From NCBI GenBank assembly GCA_947568835.1, contig OX387608.1, forward strand, positions 9,834,001 through 9,898,000: DNA of 64,000 nt, in the 5' to 3' direction. The stretch comes from Protonemura montana. Lineage: Eukaryota; Arthropoda; Insecta; Plecoptera; Nemouridae. A program made the translations under genes and the position numbers. Shown one piece after another: positions 46,738 through 59,044 of this stretch (positions within the stretch are counted from its first letter, which is position 1; the number at the start of each line of letters is the position of its first letter). The notes under the pieces were generated by a model. The model was not told the origin of the DNA and made no database searches. It worked only from the letters and a program-made list of their open reading frames with translations.

Positions 46738-47324
46738 GCGCATAGGTACGGCTAGAGGCCCTACGTCAATGTGAAACTTTCTGCTGAGCAAACGAGCACG
46801 TTATAATTCTGCACCTAATGGCGCTTGTGGCAGTTTTTTTAGCACACCTGTATATTTAAATTACTAAGACAACAGATATTGATACATGTATATAAACCTT
46901 TGAGATAAGCATTATTAAAGATTAATTGAGCGTTTAGGATGCATTTAGGATGCTTGAAATAGGTAATTGTTATAATTTCATGTGGTTCTTTTGTCAGGAC
47001 TGCTCTAACCCTTTAAAGAAGTAACTAGTACATGTTACGAAACGTCGGGAAATTTAGTTGTCCTTTACTTAGCATTCAAAACCCATTTCAAATAGTTTTT
47101 CTTAAAACTAGTGCTAATGATAAATCAAGTAGACATGAGTCTAAAAACCATCATAATTGAGCGTAAACCGTTCTCAAGCGCCAGTAGTAACGAAATGCAT
47201 TTTTTTTAAACGAAACGACGATGACTCCACCTAGTAGCATCCTTCATTTGTGTCGGTAAACAAGTAATCGGAGGTTTTTTGGGAAGACAGTTTAAAATCA
47301 GCACTGGCTCTATATAAACTCGAT
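46738..47324 (-). mobile_element. MITE copy M6, interrupted by repeat R6
   Basis: The left part (46738-46934) has AGAGGCCCTACGTCAATGTG, TGCTGAGCAAACGAGCACG and CTAATGGCGCTTGTGGCAG. The right part (47165-47324) has GACTCCACCTAGTAGCATCC and AAGACAGTTTAAAATCAGCA and the terminus GCACTGGCTCTATATAAAC. The two halves are collinear with M2 once 46935-47153 and one copy of the 11-bp duplication are removed. Confidence 0.85.
46935..47153 (-). mobile_element. Unclassified short element R6 with 11-bp target duplication
   Basis: A 219-bp insertion inside MITE M6, flanked by TAATTGAGCGT at 46924-46934 and again at 47154-47164. Its ends are TTAGGATGCATTTAGGATGC and GACATGAGTCTAAAAACCAT. It has no terminal inverted repeats, no coding capacity and no obvious A-rich tail. 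The long, non-fixed-looking duplication suits target-primed reverse transcription, but the lack of promoter boxes leaves the class open. Confidence 0.85.
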
Positions 47325-47888
47325 GTTTACACACTTATTCGATGCTGATTTACCAATCAGCGCTCGACAAAACAGCATGTTGATGACAGGTTCGAGCCGA
47401 CGGGTCATGTTTAATGAACGTTTTAAAGGAAATGCTTGTAAACAGCAGTAATTCGGTTTCCGAATCATCTGGTTAGGCTTGATTGGAGGTATATCGTTAT
47501 CGTTATCGATCATCCTGGTAGTTGCATGCACAAGTAACCGTGGCTAATAATTCATACCGGTTATTTGCGTGTCATAATTGAGCCGACTACAATGATTAAT
47601 TGAAATAAACCCACTGGTGATTCTGTTTGTTAGAGCGTCCAGTGCCTGGAGCAATGCAAGCCTGTAATTTTATGCATTTAGCTGCATGTTACGATGATAA
47701 AGTGTACTTTATTGAGTGGGAAATTAACGTTTAAAAAATGTTTTGTAACGAACTTTTCCTTTTGGTACCGTTCTTGAAATGAAATACTTTGCCTATTGCA
47801 AGTTTTTTGCTATTTAAATAGTGGTTCATTGCGTAAAATTTATATAAGGTGAAATTGGAGTTACGTGAGATTTAATGGATATGACGTG

Positions 47889-47985
47889 GTATAGCGTTAC
47901 TTGAATCAGAGTGACTGTGAGTATTCACAGTTTCTAGGTTCTTCTCCTTGGAGATCTGTCATTCTCATCAAAAAAGCCACGTCCA
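47889..47985 (+). repeat. Block U3
   Basis: GAATCAGAGTGACTGTGAGT, TTCACAG and TCCTTGGAGATCTGTCATTC match the reverse complement of 16740-16825. Confidence 0.65.
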
Positions 47986-49555
47986 ATTAGCTTCAATGGT
48001 AGGACAGAAGGATTTGTAAAGCCAACTTTTGAACAGTTAATTGTATTTCTTTGAGCAGTTACAAATTAAATTACATGCGTCATATTTGCGTCACTCTTTG
48101 CGTAACACCTTTGAAAGAAGATCGAAAGATCTTTAAAAGAAATAATGCAATATTTCGTTTAATACTTTTTGTTTGTCACTATTTTTGAACGCTCGGCACG
48201 GTTTTTGAACACTAACTCTTAGAAAAAGGCTAGCGCAGAATCGTGACGCACTGAAAACGTGAGGAAAATGTAACGAACATAACATAGGAGACCAAGCTTC
48301 TCTACCACGACGCGAAGGAAAATATTGTTCGTCTTCAGAATTTCACGAGGCAGTAAATTTAAAATCGAGGCTCATTTGACCCGAAAAACGCTGGCAAAAT
48401 ATCTGATGATGTGCCCATTTTCCGCGAGCGCTTTTCTTTTGGTGACGTGTTTTTTCGGCTGTGTTTGTGTGTGTGTGTCCCCCATATGAAAAATGATTCG
48501 AAAAGTAGAGAAAGAGAGAAATAGAGCTAAAGTCACTCCAGAAGCTGACAGATTAATAAACTGTAAAAAAATCGTGTAGGGGTTTTTAGAAGTTTTGAAA
48601 GTTTTCGCACGTATTTTCAAAAGAAGCACCGTCAATAAAGAAATGAATTCGATTAATGGGTTGCCACTAAATCTTTTCACATAAGTTTTCCCCCAAATAG
48701 AGGAATCCAATTCAGTCTGTTTTTTTCATTTCATCACAGGAACTCATCGCACATTGCACTCAAAACGATGACGATAGTTTATGGGACGCCATTCAATCCC
48801 TATTATTTCCTACATGACAGAGTATAGGTACCGTTGAAAATTTCCTGCTACACACAGATCGATTAGTGTTTCAATCGACGATGAAATTGGGTTAAAACTG
48901 TTGGTGACAACCGAGAGAAAACAGATTTAACAACCCCCGTTGGACAGGCGCGCCGAGCAAAATGGAAAACGGGATTTTCTATTACCAGCATAGCGGCAAA
49001 AAGAAAAACTATGCAATTGTTTTCTTTTCTTTGCGCGGGCGCACGGCTGCTTAAGATTTTGTTGAAAGCACTTTGCCTTGGGTTGTCATGAGATTTTCCA
49101 TGGCTGTTTCACTTGATTGGTTAACCCCGGCAAAAGCTAGCGCTGCCACCTGCTAGTTTAGACGAGGCAAGTACTTACGAAAACAAGATGACGAAACTTG
49201 TTTTTTTTTTCACCCTATTCTTTGCCCCTTGGAAAGCGCATTGGAAAATTGCTCGAAACTCGAATTCAACTCTTCACACAAAAGTCTATACTTGAGCGAA
49301 AAGACTAGCTACTCTATGTATACTGTTGGAATGAGCACACTTCCGTATTATTTGCTTGGATTTTATACTTTTACTGAAGTCTTTTTCTTAAGTAAACAAT
49401 TAAATGAAATAGAATTACTAGCTCAAATATGCAAAGAAGACATGCCGAAGAATACGTTTCTAGTCTTTAAATATAAATTCATGTCGCATTTTTTTAAATG
49501 TCGTATCGTAGAACGTACCGAATTATAATTTAATTATAATTTTAACCATTATACC
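47986..49555. other. Stretch with nothing recognised
   Basis: A frame of 112 codons (48372-48710, minus) spans a (GT)n tract near 48460 and lacks coding character. A modestly GC-richer patch lies at 48930-49170. Confidence 0.4.
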
Positions 49556-49918
49556 AACCGTTTATAACCAACCTAATTATACTGTAATACCATGGCTGTC
49601 GTCGCAAAAATTTCCGCCAAATGACTACTTAACCTAAAAAAATAGAGAATGTTAAAAAGTGGCATAAAGCAATTCTATTTCGTTATTTTTCGCCGATTAC
49701 TCGAATTTTATACCGGTTTACGCTCAATTAATCTATTTTCACGCAAGCCTCATCGATTGATTACATGTATCGGTATTTTGAGCCGTAATAATTTAATTGT
49801 TGAGCTTCTCTAAAAAAGGACGGCCGCTAGCGCCATCGAGGACAACTACCGTTACCATATTGCCAGCTCGTTTGCTCAACTAAACTTGAATACTACTCGG
49901 ACTACACCTAAAAACTCA
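49556..49918 (+). mobile_element. MITE copy M7
   Basis: CCGCCAAATGACTACTTAAC, GATTACATGTATCGGTATTT, GGACGGCCGCTAGCGCCATC and GGACTACACCTAAAAACTCA are in order. The left terminus is eroded. Confidence 0.75.
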
Positions 49919-50178
49919 ATTGTAACATATTTTACTATCATCATTTTACATTTTTTTTTTACTCATCAAAAATTAAAATAACACAATAAGTTACAATAAA
50001 CAAGAACACGGTTTTCAAGAAATACGAGCGTTAAAATGTGACTTCCCTTATTGGGAAGTGGCACTTTGCTCTCACCTTCCACCTCCTAGTACTCTCTTCG
50101 AAACGCCTTCCCCTTAGCGTTTCGCCACCCGGCTATCTCGTTCATCTTAGTTAGAGTACGCCCATCGTGCGTGTATCT

Positions 50179-50406
50179 CAACGCAGGCAGAAAGAATTAG
50201 ATCGGTCCCGTGTCCCTGCCTCTTGTCATGAGATGGAAAATGCTCTACGTGGGATAAGGAAAATCATATCTTTGCTAGAGGAAAAGCCGTCCCGTGTGCC
50301 GTGCTCGGGGCCTGTATACAATAGTGCAGTAGACGAACAATCTCGACTAGATTTTCATTCTAGATTAAGCCATTCATGGCTCTCTATGAGAAAATGGCAT
50401 ATTTAA
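50179..50406 (+). CDS. Possible terminal exon, unidentified
   Basis: After a splice-acceptor-like GTGTATCTCAACGCAG (ends about 50186) a frame stays open to TAA at 50406. It contains CHEMENALRGIRKIISLLEE, a plausible amphipathic helix, and ends HSWLSMRKWHI. I do not recognise it. No matching upstream exon was found, and a competing short minus-strand frame lies just to the left. Confidence 0.22.
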   Translation, partial: QRRQKELDRSRVPASCHEMENALRGIRKIISLLEEKPSRVPCSGPVYNSAVDEQSRLDFHSRLSHSWLSMRKWHI

Positions 50407-50409
50407 ACC

Positions 50410-51394
50410 CTTCAAGTCTATAGAGCATTTTGAGAAAGGGTTCTCGGTGGAAGAATTTCAAAGTCAAAATTTTCATGGAAAATCCCGAAGGACGGATGAT
50501 GATTTTAATCGTATGCATAAATACATAATATTTTCGTAGAAACTTTACTTTGCTGCTACGGAGGGGGGAAAGTTTGGTGGTGCTAAAGTCGAGCTCTAGC
50601 GTTTTTTTTTTTCATTTTTTTTTTATTAAAGTGTGGAATTTTGCCGGCGAATTATTAGACGTTGGAGCTGTCAAATTCACTTTAGCAGTATACGTAACCA
50701 CGCGACTTCCAATAAAATTAAGGATTTTTCCGATAATTCCCGTTTGTTCACTTAATAGTTTTCTAAATTATTTCCTCTAATAAATAACGTCAGTGAAAAA
50801 TACGAACGGAAAATGTATAAGTCAAAAAACTAAAAAATTAATATTATATGGATTGACCTGAAAAATTGAAGCCAAACTAGAAAATTAACTGAGCTTCCTG
50901 GAAAAAGTTATACAAAACATACGGAAGTCATCAACCGATTCAATATAAATGCGACCATACATTTCACAGTACACTGATTAACATTAATTAACAATTATCA
51001 TACATTACAGTCCGATTATCGACCTAGCGCTATCAAGCCCTGCACAACGATGTTCATGAAACTAGTCCAGGGTCTTAATTAACAGGATGTAAAAAAGGAA
51101 GGTAATAAAGCAGCGACGTTTGCTCCCGCAGGCAGGGCTCGGTACTACAATCAAAGGGAAGTATATAGCGTAAATGAGGTCAATTTGCCCCTGGGTTGGC
51201 TGCTCTCACGGTCCGGTGTCCTCTAATCTGCTTTTGGCTGGATTAGAACCACTCTCCTCAGTGGCAAACTTGGGATCGGTACTGGTATGGGCATTTGTAC
51301 TGTAATTTGCTAGCTACTGTAATGAGATGGTCACTCAACGGTATTACTAGAATTGTGATGCAATTGCTGGTATTGTTCGTAGTTTTCAGGTTTA
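50410..51394. other. Stretch with nothing recognised
   Basis: AT-rich with short frames. A less AT-rich portion at 51110-51260 showed no motif. Confidence 0.4.
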
Positions 51395-51515
51395 GTGTAT
51401 GACAGAGGCTATATTCTGTTCAGCAAGAGTAAATAATTTTCCGTCAGAGACGCCACTGGTCGTTTTGGGGTGACATGCGGGACAACTTCACAAATTTAAA
51501 ACAATGCCACTTCCT
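51395..51515 (-). repeat. Unclassified repeat T, copy T4 (partial)
   Basis: ACGCCACTGGTCGTTTTGGG followed by GTGACATGCGGGACAAC is the reverse complement of the conserved core of T1-T3, preceded by GTTCAGCAAGAGTAAATAAT, which corresponds to their 3' part. Confidence 0.65.
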
Positions 51516-53500
51516 TGCCTCTAAATCTACTGTATTGTAATGTATATCATCAATAAGAACGATGTCAAGAAATATTTGGGAAACCATAATTACTTGATAA
51601 GAGGTAACGCAGAAATAAATTTAACCGCATCGACTAATGACATTAAAAGTCCTGTCTCTGCTGGGATAGTTATCTTTGACAAACTACCCAACATCTTAAA
51701 AACCAGATGATACTTACAAGACTTTTCAGTAAAACTTACAAAATTCTTGTTGGAACACTGCTTTTATTCCCTAAAGGAATGCTACGATATATCCACACTG
51801 CAAGACAATTTTGTGATATATTTTATGTAAGTTTTTATGAATCTGTTTATATATAAGCTTATTATTTGGACAATCAAACATTTTTTTGTACTAGACTCGC
51901 CCAATATTACATAATGTAATCGATCTGGTCAAAAAAAAACTCTCATTAAAAAAAACCGACAAATCGTTTTCGCAACTTATTCGTTAAAACACAGTGACTG
52001 AAGTTAAAATTTGCTTGTAGCTCTGTATGAAACACAATTTTTGGCATGAAGACCAAGTACCAACAACCACTCATGCAGCATCTTGACGCTCAAGCATTTC
52101 CAATCTGACAATCATCTCGGCCATCTTGGCACATGCCAGCCAGTTCCTAAAGCAACTTAGCGGCATAAACGAAAAGCTGCTTTCAAATGCAACTAGCGCT
52201 CGTGAAAAGCTGAGAAGGGTAGTGTTTGTTTTGTCATAAATTTAACCGTGATTTGCATTCTGCACTTTTGTACCTTTTCACTCGAATGCCGTTAACTGTA
52301 ACTAAGTGAAAAATAGATTTAAATTAAACCCATTAAAACAAAGAACGATGGGTTCCAATCCGTGGGGGCAACTTAATGAAAAACTGTAAGGAAATATTGA
52401 CCTAGATTATTAGAGTTGGCAGCGTGCTGAAAACTTTGAACTACCCTTTATCATAACTGCTTGAGGGTAGTTTGTGCCAATGGTTCAAATTTAAATTTCA
52501 CAAACAAAAAAACGGAACAACCACGCTTGAAAAAAAAACCGCTTGCCAGTTTATGACTCTACACTTAATTCCCTTGTTGGTAAAAAAAAAAAGAGGGGCT
52601 TTGCCAATAATCGGAGTTGGGGGGCGGGATTTTCACGGTGTAAACTGTCATCGATGTGCTCAATTTGTTGCTTGTGGGGCCAACGAAAAACAACGAGCTC
52701 TATGTTCGAAAATGCGTTTTAGTTTCACTACCCTCTCTCTTTTTTTTTATCCCTCTATGTCGTCGTAATGCGTTATTCTGGGGCGAAAACGACGCTCGAA
52801 ATACATAACTTTGAACGCTCGTGTGTTGTTTGCTACCGACTAATCGATTGGGAATTAGTAACAAATTAAAAAGTGCTTTGCCTTTTATGCTGAGCGCTAT
52901 ATACATTTGACAGAATTAGTTATAGCCAATAATTGGTCTATTTTGCTTCGATGTCTTTGGGAACGAGTTACAAGCACTCGAAAAATCACCGATACTTTCA
53001 ACTATAGTATTTGTTTTATTAGAAGTATCATATCAAAGCTTTCAATAAATTTGGTTGCAGTAGCTCTTATGGGAAAAATTGGCTTAAGTGGCTTTTAAAT
53101 TATGGTTTTAACAAAAAATAGAATATACATATTTATGCTTCGTTCCATAGCAAATTAATTCCATGTTTGTTTACAAACTGCTAGTCTAGGTAAAGCTAGT
53201 TAGTATGAAGAGGTTTCATACCGGTTTCAGGTCATTAATTATAAATTGAATGTAACTAGCGTCCCGACATTCCCAGGTATACTGCCTATCAACATACCCA
53301 ACCAACAGCAGGGAATCAGTCTAAAAGTGCGTTGCTTACAATGATCATGCAATTTTTTACCAGAGTCTCTGATATGGTGAAGTAGTTTTATAATTGAGGT
53401 TATGGGTTATTTACATCCCTGCGTCGTTTCGTCTCTCGTTGCTGGAAAGGGTAAGTTTATTTAATATGTAAAAATTAAAAATATTTTATTAAATTGTGTT
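51516..53500. other. Stretch with nothing firmly recognised
   Basis: At 52075-52245 the minus strand is open for over 50 codons (for example NWLACAKMAEMIVRLEMLE before a TGA), but there is no splice context and no family match. Confidence 0.35.
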
Positions 53501-53850
53501 TAGCGACGCACTTTTTTGATAACGGTTCATGAGGTGAGAGGTGGGGATACGCGGTGGCGGCACATAGCCTACTCCTATCGAAGGGAAAAAATGACCACTG
53601 GCTTAACGTTCATTCCGAAGGACGGTATAACTCGTACACCAGAATCCCTCCACAAATGTATGCTGTCGAGAGGTTGATAAGCAAGACGAGTGAGGTGTTG
53701 TACTAACTTCTATCCCTCCAACCTCTCTCCCGAACAGAATTGGTTATGTTTATGACGGTCACCCATCCAATATCTGACTTATCGGTGTGTTGCTTAACAT
53801 TGGTGATCTCTCGAGGACCCAGTGTTTCCAACACGCCAAACCGTTCGGTA
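53501..53850 (-). mobile_element. 5S-rRNA-derived SINE, copy S5
   Basis: On the minus strand the head is CGAACGGTTTGGCGTGTTGG, followed by CACCAATGTTAAGCAACACA, GATATTGGATGGGTGACCGT and GAGAGAGGTTGGAGGGATAG. The tail at the left end contains AAAGTGCGTCGCTAAAC. The ACCGGTTCTCG segment is altered to GGGTCCTCGAGAGATC. Confidence 0.9.
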
Positions 53851-56800
53851 TCAAAAATCTTCTCGCTCATGAAAGTTCGTTAAAATTGAAATAGTTTTAA
53901 GTAATCGGTTATTTGATTCGGATGGTTTTGCGATTGCTGCATAACTAGCGCCAAACTCATTACACGATGCATTGTTCTATTTAGAATCCCGGCATTCATT
54001 ATCTTCTTCAAGCATTACCTAGTTATTAACGTCATTTTCGAATCATAGAAATTAAATGCATGTGAGTGGAATTTCTCTGAACGACTGTCAAGCAGTTCGC
54101 TATGAAAATCCTGTGGTATTCATCAAAAAGCATAATAATGAAAACAATTTTTCATAAAGTTTAATTACATTTCACGAGATTCCCTCCGAGTTTGATGTCA
54201 TTTTTAAGCAAGGCATATCAAAGCATAGGTATATTCAGTCTCTTTTATAGGAAAGCCGAATTCTGTGAAATTTCCTTAAAATAATTCCCGTTTCAAACCT
54301 TTGCTTTTTTGATATAGTCATATTAGGCACTTCATTTCATATTTCACGCTTCAGGGTAAATATATCCATTAAAAATACCTTGTCAAACCTTGTTTATTAT
54401 TACCCCTTGATCACGAAAGGGAATATTTCGTTGAAAAATCACATTACAATCGCCAGGTATATTCGAGAGAATATCTTTGAAGTTTGAGAATAACAATCTG
54501 AAAATAACAATGGCTGAAAATTTGCAAAGTTGATGCTCAAGGTACGTCATCTATAAAACACCCACGCGCCAATTCACTGTATTGATCATTGAAAATACAC
54601 GAGACAAAGATGAGATGGTTTGCTCTTGGTATATCATAAGCTGAGTTATCAAATGGCATGTCGAGTTTCATCATGCCACGCTTTGAGTTGATTATGTTAG
54701 TTACTATGTGCCAAAAAATTCCTGTCTACGTGAGATGCAAGGTTCATATTTGTTTTCGAATTGAAATGGATCTACGCAAAGTGCTTTTGCGAATTTTAAA
54801 TAGAGAAACATGTATTACATTGAAAGCGTAGTCACATTACACAGAGTATCCGTTGAGATGTTTTTAGTTATGGCAACACGTTATGGCAACATGTAGCATA
54901 CCAGAAAATAAGAGCGGGAGATTTCTACGATATGTAATACGTATATTTTCCTTTGTCCAATACTTTGTTGGGAAAACTCCCGCGAAGTGGTTCGCTGCTA
55001 GGGAAAGTTACCTCCCTACACAAACTAAGCGAACATTACTGAATACACCACGGAAAACCATGTCCTAATTGCTCATTTAAAATCAATTATTCCACTAACA
55101 TAAAATTTAGATTCTCTTTTCTCCTACAATTTGCAAAATCCCCAAGCGACTACGGCCCTGAAGAAACTTAGCTACCTCCTAAACCAGAACGTGAAACCAC
55201 GTTTTCAGGCAACGAAGTTTAATCCCCAGTGTTATTGGATTTAGCCAACGGGGCACTTTTTGATGGGATGGGCCAGATTTATAGGATATATACGTATGTC
55301 GTATTATAATATATTATATCAAACGATTCGGCTATCCGGATTGCAAGTGCCGATACGCGTGGTTACTCTTAACATACCGATAAACAAATGAAAACTGTGA
55401 CCATCATTCGCGGTTACGGTTTAAGGGCTTAGCTATAATATGTGGTTGAATTGAGCAATTCCTACTCAAGCCTCAGCTAGACTTACATGTCTAAACATAT
55501 GCTCTTTGTGAATACGTTTATGTGGTATTATATGTATACATAGCGGTAGCTATGGCTGTTTTGATAGTAGTTTCGTATATAGAGACCAAGGAGGATTGAA
55601 TGATCCCGTGGGACGAACCAAACCCCAACGGCAAGCGATGATAAACTAACGAAATACGTTTTATTTCGGGCAAAGAGCTTAGCGATGGGTTGGAGGGAGG
55701 ACCTATCCTGTGCGTGTTTCGGGAGAGATACATCATCCGCAAGAAGTTCGTCAAGATATTATGAGTTTGCAGGCTCACACCATATAATCATTTACACAAT
55801 CAATCATACTTATGTTATGATTAGGTGGTTAGCGTGAGCTGAGAGCACTGCGTGGTTGAAAACGTTCTCAAAATTACAGGAGATACAATGAAATTAAATA
55901 ATTTAACACTGCTAGTGGTTGCGCTGGGTGTAATAAGAAGGGAACAAGGTTTTTTGGCCGAGAAAACTTTCTCGCGTCCGCATTTTTGGTGTCTTGTCTC
56001 GATTTTTTGTTTCTTATTCTTCTTTCCTAACATATACAATAGAGAAACGCACGTATTGGTCGCTTTACTATAGACAGGCATTGTATTGGATCTGGGTTGT
56101 TATCACATTATAAACACAATTTCTTTTCGTTTTTCACGACGTAGGAAAACGGATACTTGATGGTCTTCTTTTTAAAAAGAAAAAATATCTCACAAAGCAG
56201 TTGTTAAGATGTATTATTCATGAACTTGATATCTCTGATATACGCGGTATTGATTAAAGCATCCACGAAATGATTGGTTTCGTATGAAAAACGTCGATCT
56301 CTTTGGAGCTGGATTTTTAAGATTTAATATCTAGTTTCCAATTGTGAGATATTCGATCCTCTGCAGCACAACACACCGACATGGAGTCTAGCTCACATGC
56401 CTGCCAGACTGCGCAGCATCTTTAATACAGAGATACTTCTGAATCAGTGGCCCATGTTCTATTCGATCAGAACGTTCTCTATTCTTATGTTCCACCTTCT
56501 GAGAATAGAAGATAAAGAAGAAGAAGGTGGAAAAGGAGCAGTCAATAGGTGCTGACACCTTGAGATACTCAATACTTCAAAAAATTACTTCCTAAAGCAT
56601 TTTCTAAAAGTGTTATAGGAACGCGAATTTGACTGCTAAAAAATATCGACATCGTGGGTTCACTCTTTTAATCGGTTTTTGAGAGCTTTGAAGTAAAGAT
56701 CTCTGCATTTTTTTACTATTTCGTTGATTTTAATCGAACTTTGTTCAGTTCAACACAACAATGGATTGTCTGTCTTCAATTTTTATATCCAGACTGGATC

Positions 56801-57375
56801 CACGTATTTGAGGTAGAGGCAAAAGTCAACAATGAGGGTTAGTAAAGTCGGGAAAATACCAGAAAATCCCTAAAATCACTACGAGTTTTTTCCTTTAAAA
56901 CGTAATTTCACTGCGGTCATTTGTCGCTTATAATACAATTTTCCACTTATTTATGTTTCCTTAGTTAGAAACTTGGAACATTTTTAAAGAAAGTCTGTTT
57001 CGTCACAACCCCGAGCAAATGTTATTAGCTTAGATGTTTAGAAAAACATTGCCCTTGTAAGAAAACCACGAAGACTTTGAACACGAAACTTCGAAACGCC
57101 TCGTAAACATGTCCATCCTCAGGGCATTCATTGATTGACCAGGGACACGACGAAAAATAATAATTACGAAGCTTCGTTCCGAAACCAAACCAATGTGTCA
57201 AGTTTTGAGAAAGTCTCATGCTAATTTTCGAGTCGATGGAGGTGCCGGGCGCTCAATTCGAAATCTCAATTTTTTTTTAGACATTCCAGTATATGCCGGA
57301 CAATTTTTTGTTAGTAGGTTTAGACTTGTTTTGTGATTTCTCAAGCAAAAATTTTTTTTAATTGATAAAATATCG
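53851..57375. other. Stretch with nothing recognised
   Basis: Short frames (for example 55518-55778, 55821-56081) without motifs. AT-rich throughout, with a short GA-rich segment at 56500-56540. Confidence 0.4.
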
Positions 57376-57377
57376 CC

Positions 57378-57560
57378 TAGCTAAAATCTTATTTAAATTG
57401 CAAACGCTTGCCATGCGTGGGGAATTTTTTTTTTATGAGCACTACTACCGTCACAAAAATTGATGCCCAAACGGAGACCCGCGATTGGTGGAGATCGGGG
57501 TTAGAGTCCCAGTTTGGGCATCAATTTTTGAGACGGTTATAGTAGTGTTTATAAAAATAA
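57378..57560. mobile_element. Hairpin-flanked element copy H6 with flipped core
   Basis: The tail (TTAAATTGCAAACGCTTGCC) lies on the left, as in minus-oriented copies. The arms are 57431-57472 and 57512-57555; they share GTTTGGGCATCAATTTTTG exactly in inverted orientation. The 39-nt core carries a B-box-like GGGGTTAGAGTCCC in plus orientation, next to the arm without a tail. In H1 the B box is next to the arm with the tail, so here core and tail disagree in direction. Confidence 0.8.
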
Positions 57561-58329
57561 AAGAACGCTTCTTAACTATCTTATTATCTCCATTTTCGGA
57601 ACCTTTTCTACAAATCCATTCATATCTAAAAATAAACCTGAACCTGAGAGACAATTCCTTCCTCTAAGCGTGAACATCTCCCCAATTTAAAGTCATTGAT
57701 ATTTATTCCCTGCAAGCGAGATATCAAACGCCAACACCAGCCTGTGTTTACATCCTACTTTTTCAAAGTTCAAACGGTTCAAACGATGCAAATAATTTAT
57801 ATTTTTCCTTTCAAAAATCCCACCGCCCTATTATGTCCAAAAATCTTTTGAATTGAATTATTTTTCCCTACGTCCGCATGGTAGGAGGTAAAAATCACAT
57901 CAAATGCAGATGATGGATGACATGAACACGTCCGTAAAGCAACCCCTTTGTTGGTTACGGCCATTTAAGAGCGACCCTTGTGATGTACCAAAGCATTCGC
58001 GGCTATGAGAGAGCCATTCGACAATTCAGCCATCTCATCTAAAACACCACGTGACCAAAGTTCCGAGCTACCGATTAGTTGGTGTTATCTATGCACGACG
58101 CATCCCCCGACATTATGCCTTGGTATGGGAAGAAACTTTACTGGAGACTCCGAAGAGAGACCGAGATATAGCAATGAGCCTCGGCGATAATTGCCTTCAA
58201 TGAACGAAACTTTACGCAAGTAATGCGTAATGCGTACCACCCTTTTCATAAGCCACTCCGAATGTTATTTGTGTGTATTTTTTTGTTCATAGAAAGAGTA
58301 CTGCGTAGTATGCCAATGAATTTTTAGTT

Positions 58330-58668
58330 TCTAGTTAGAGTCACAGCTCTAATGATAAAAGTTCTACAGTTTCCAACACGTGGTGACGGTTGTGACCACC
58401 TGATGGCCCTTGCATCTGATCTTTTTTACAAACATTAACTTTTTTTTATAATTACGGCTCAAAATATCGGTGCATGTACGTCAATCGTTGAGATAAGCAT
58501 AAATATAACTGAGTGTAAACCAGTCTTAGATACGAGTATTAGATGCGGAATGTCGGTGACTCTCATCTCTGAGTGACCACAATTTTTGTCGTTATAGTAG
58601 TAGTCGGCCGGCAATGTTTGAGGAAACAGTTTAACATTAGCGATGAGACTATGGTTAAGCTTGCAAGC
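58330..58668 (-). mobile_element. MITE copy M8
   Basis: CACCTGATGGCCCTTGCATC, GGCTCAAAATATCGGTGCAT, ACGTCAATCGTTGAGATAAG and GAGGAAACAGTTTAACATTA match the MITE order. The region between is rearranged. Confidence 0.7.
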
Positions 58669-59044
58669 CAAATCCGCGTCATATGAAATGCCTTTATTTT
58701 ATAAGGCGTCCCAAATATATGTGTTTTTTTAGTCATAAATAGAGTTCACCACATTCGCACGCTACTGTTTCACCCTCGTATACGTCACCTAAAAAAAAAA
58801 GTCCACCGAAGTTTGCTTCATAACGAGAAACGTGCCGAATTAGAGTTATTGAAAGAGATGCCCATACATTTTACCAATTTTCAATTTCTTCGATTTTTAT
58901 ACCCGCGCGAACTGAATTCCAATTTTCACTCGCCGTCCAATAAGTTTTATTTTTAGATGTCGTTCGAAATTGGCTAACCATTCATAAGTGAAAATGTGAT
59001 ATGCGTTTTACGGTGCTCCTTGAATCCGTAACCGCGCTGAGTTA

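Noticed and set aside
52075-52245. Minus-strand open stretch ending LEMLERQDAA
   Set aside because: No start, splice or family support.
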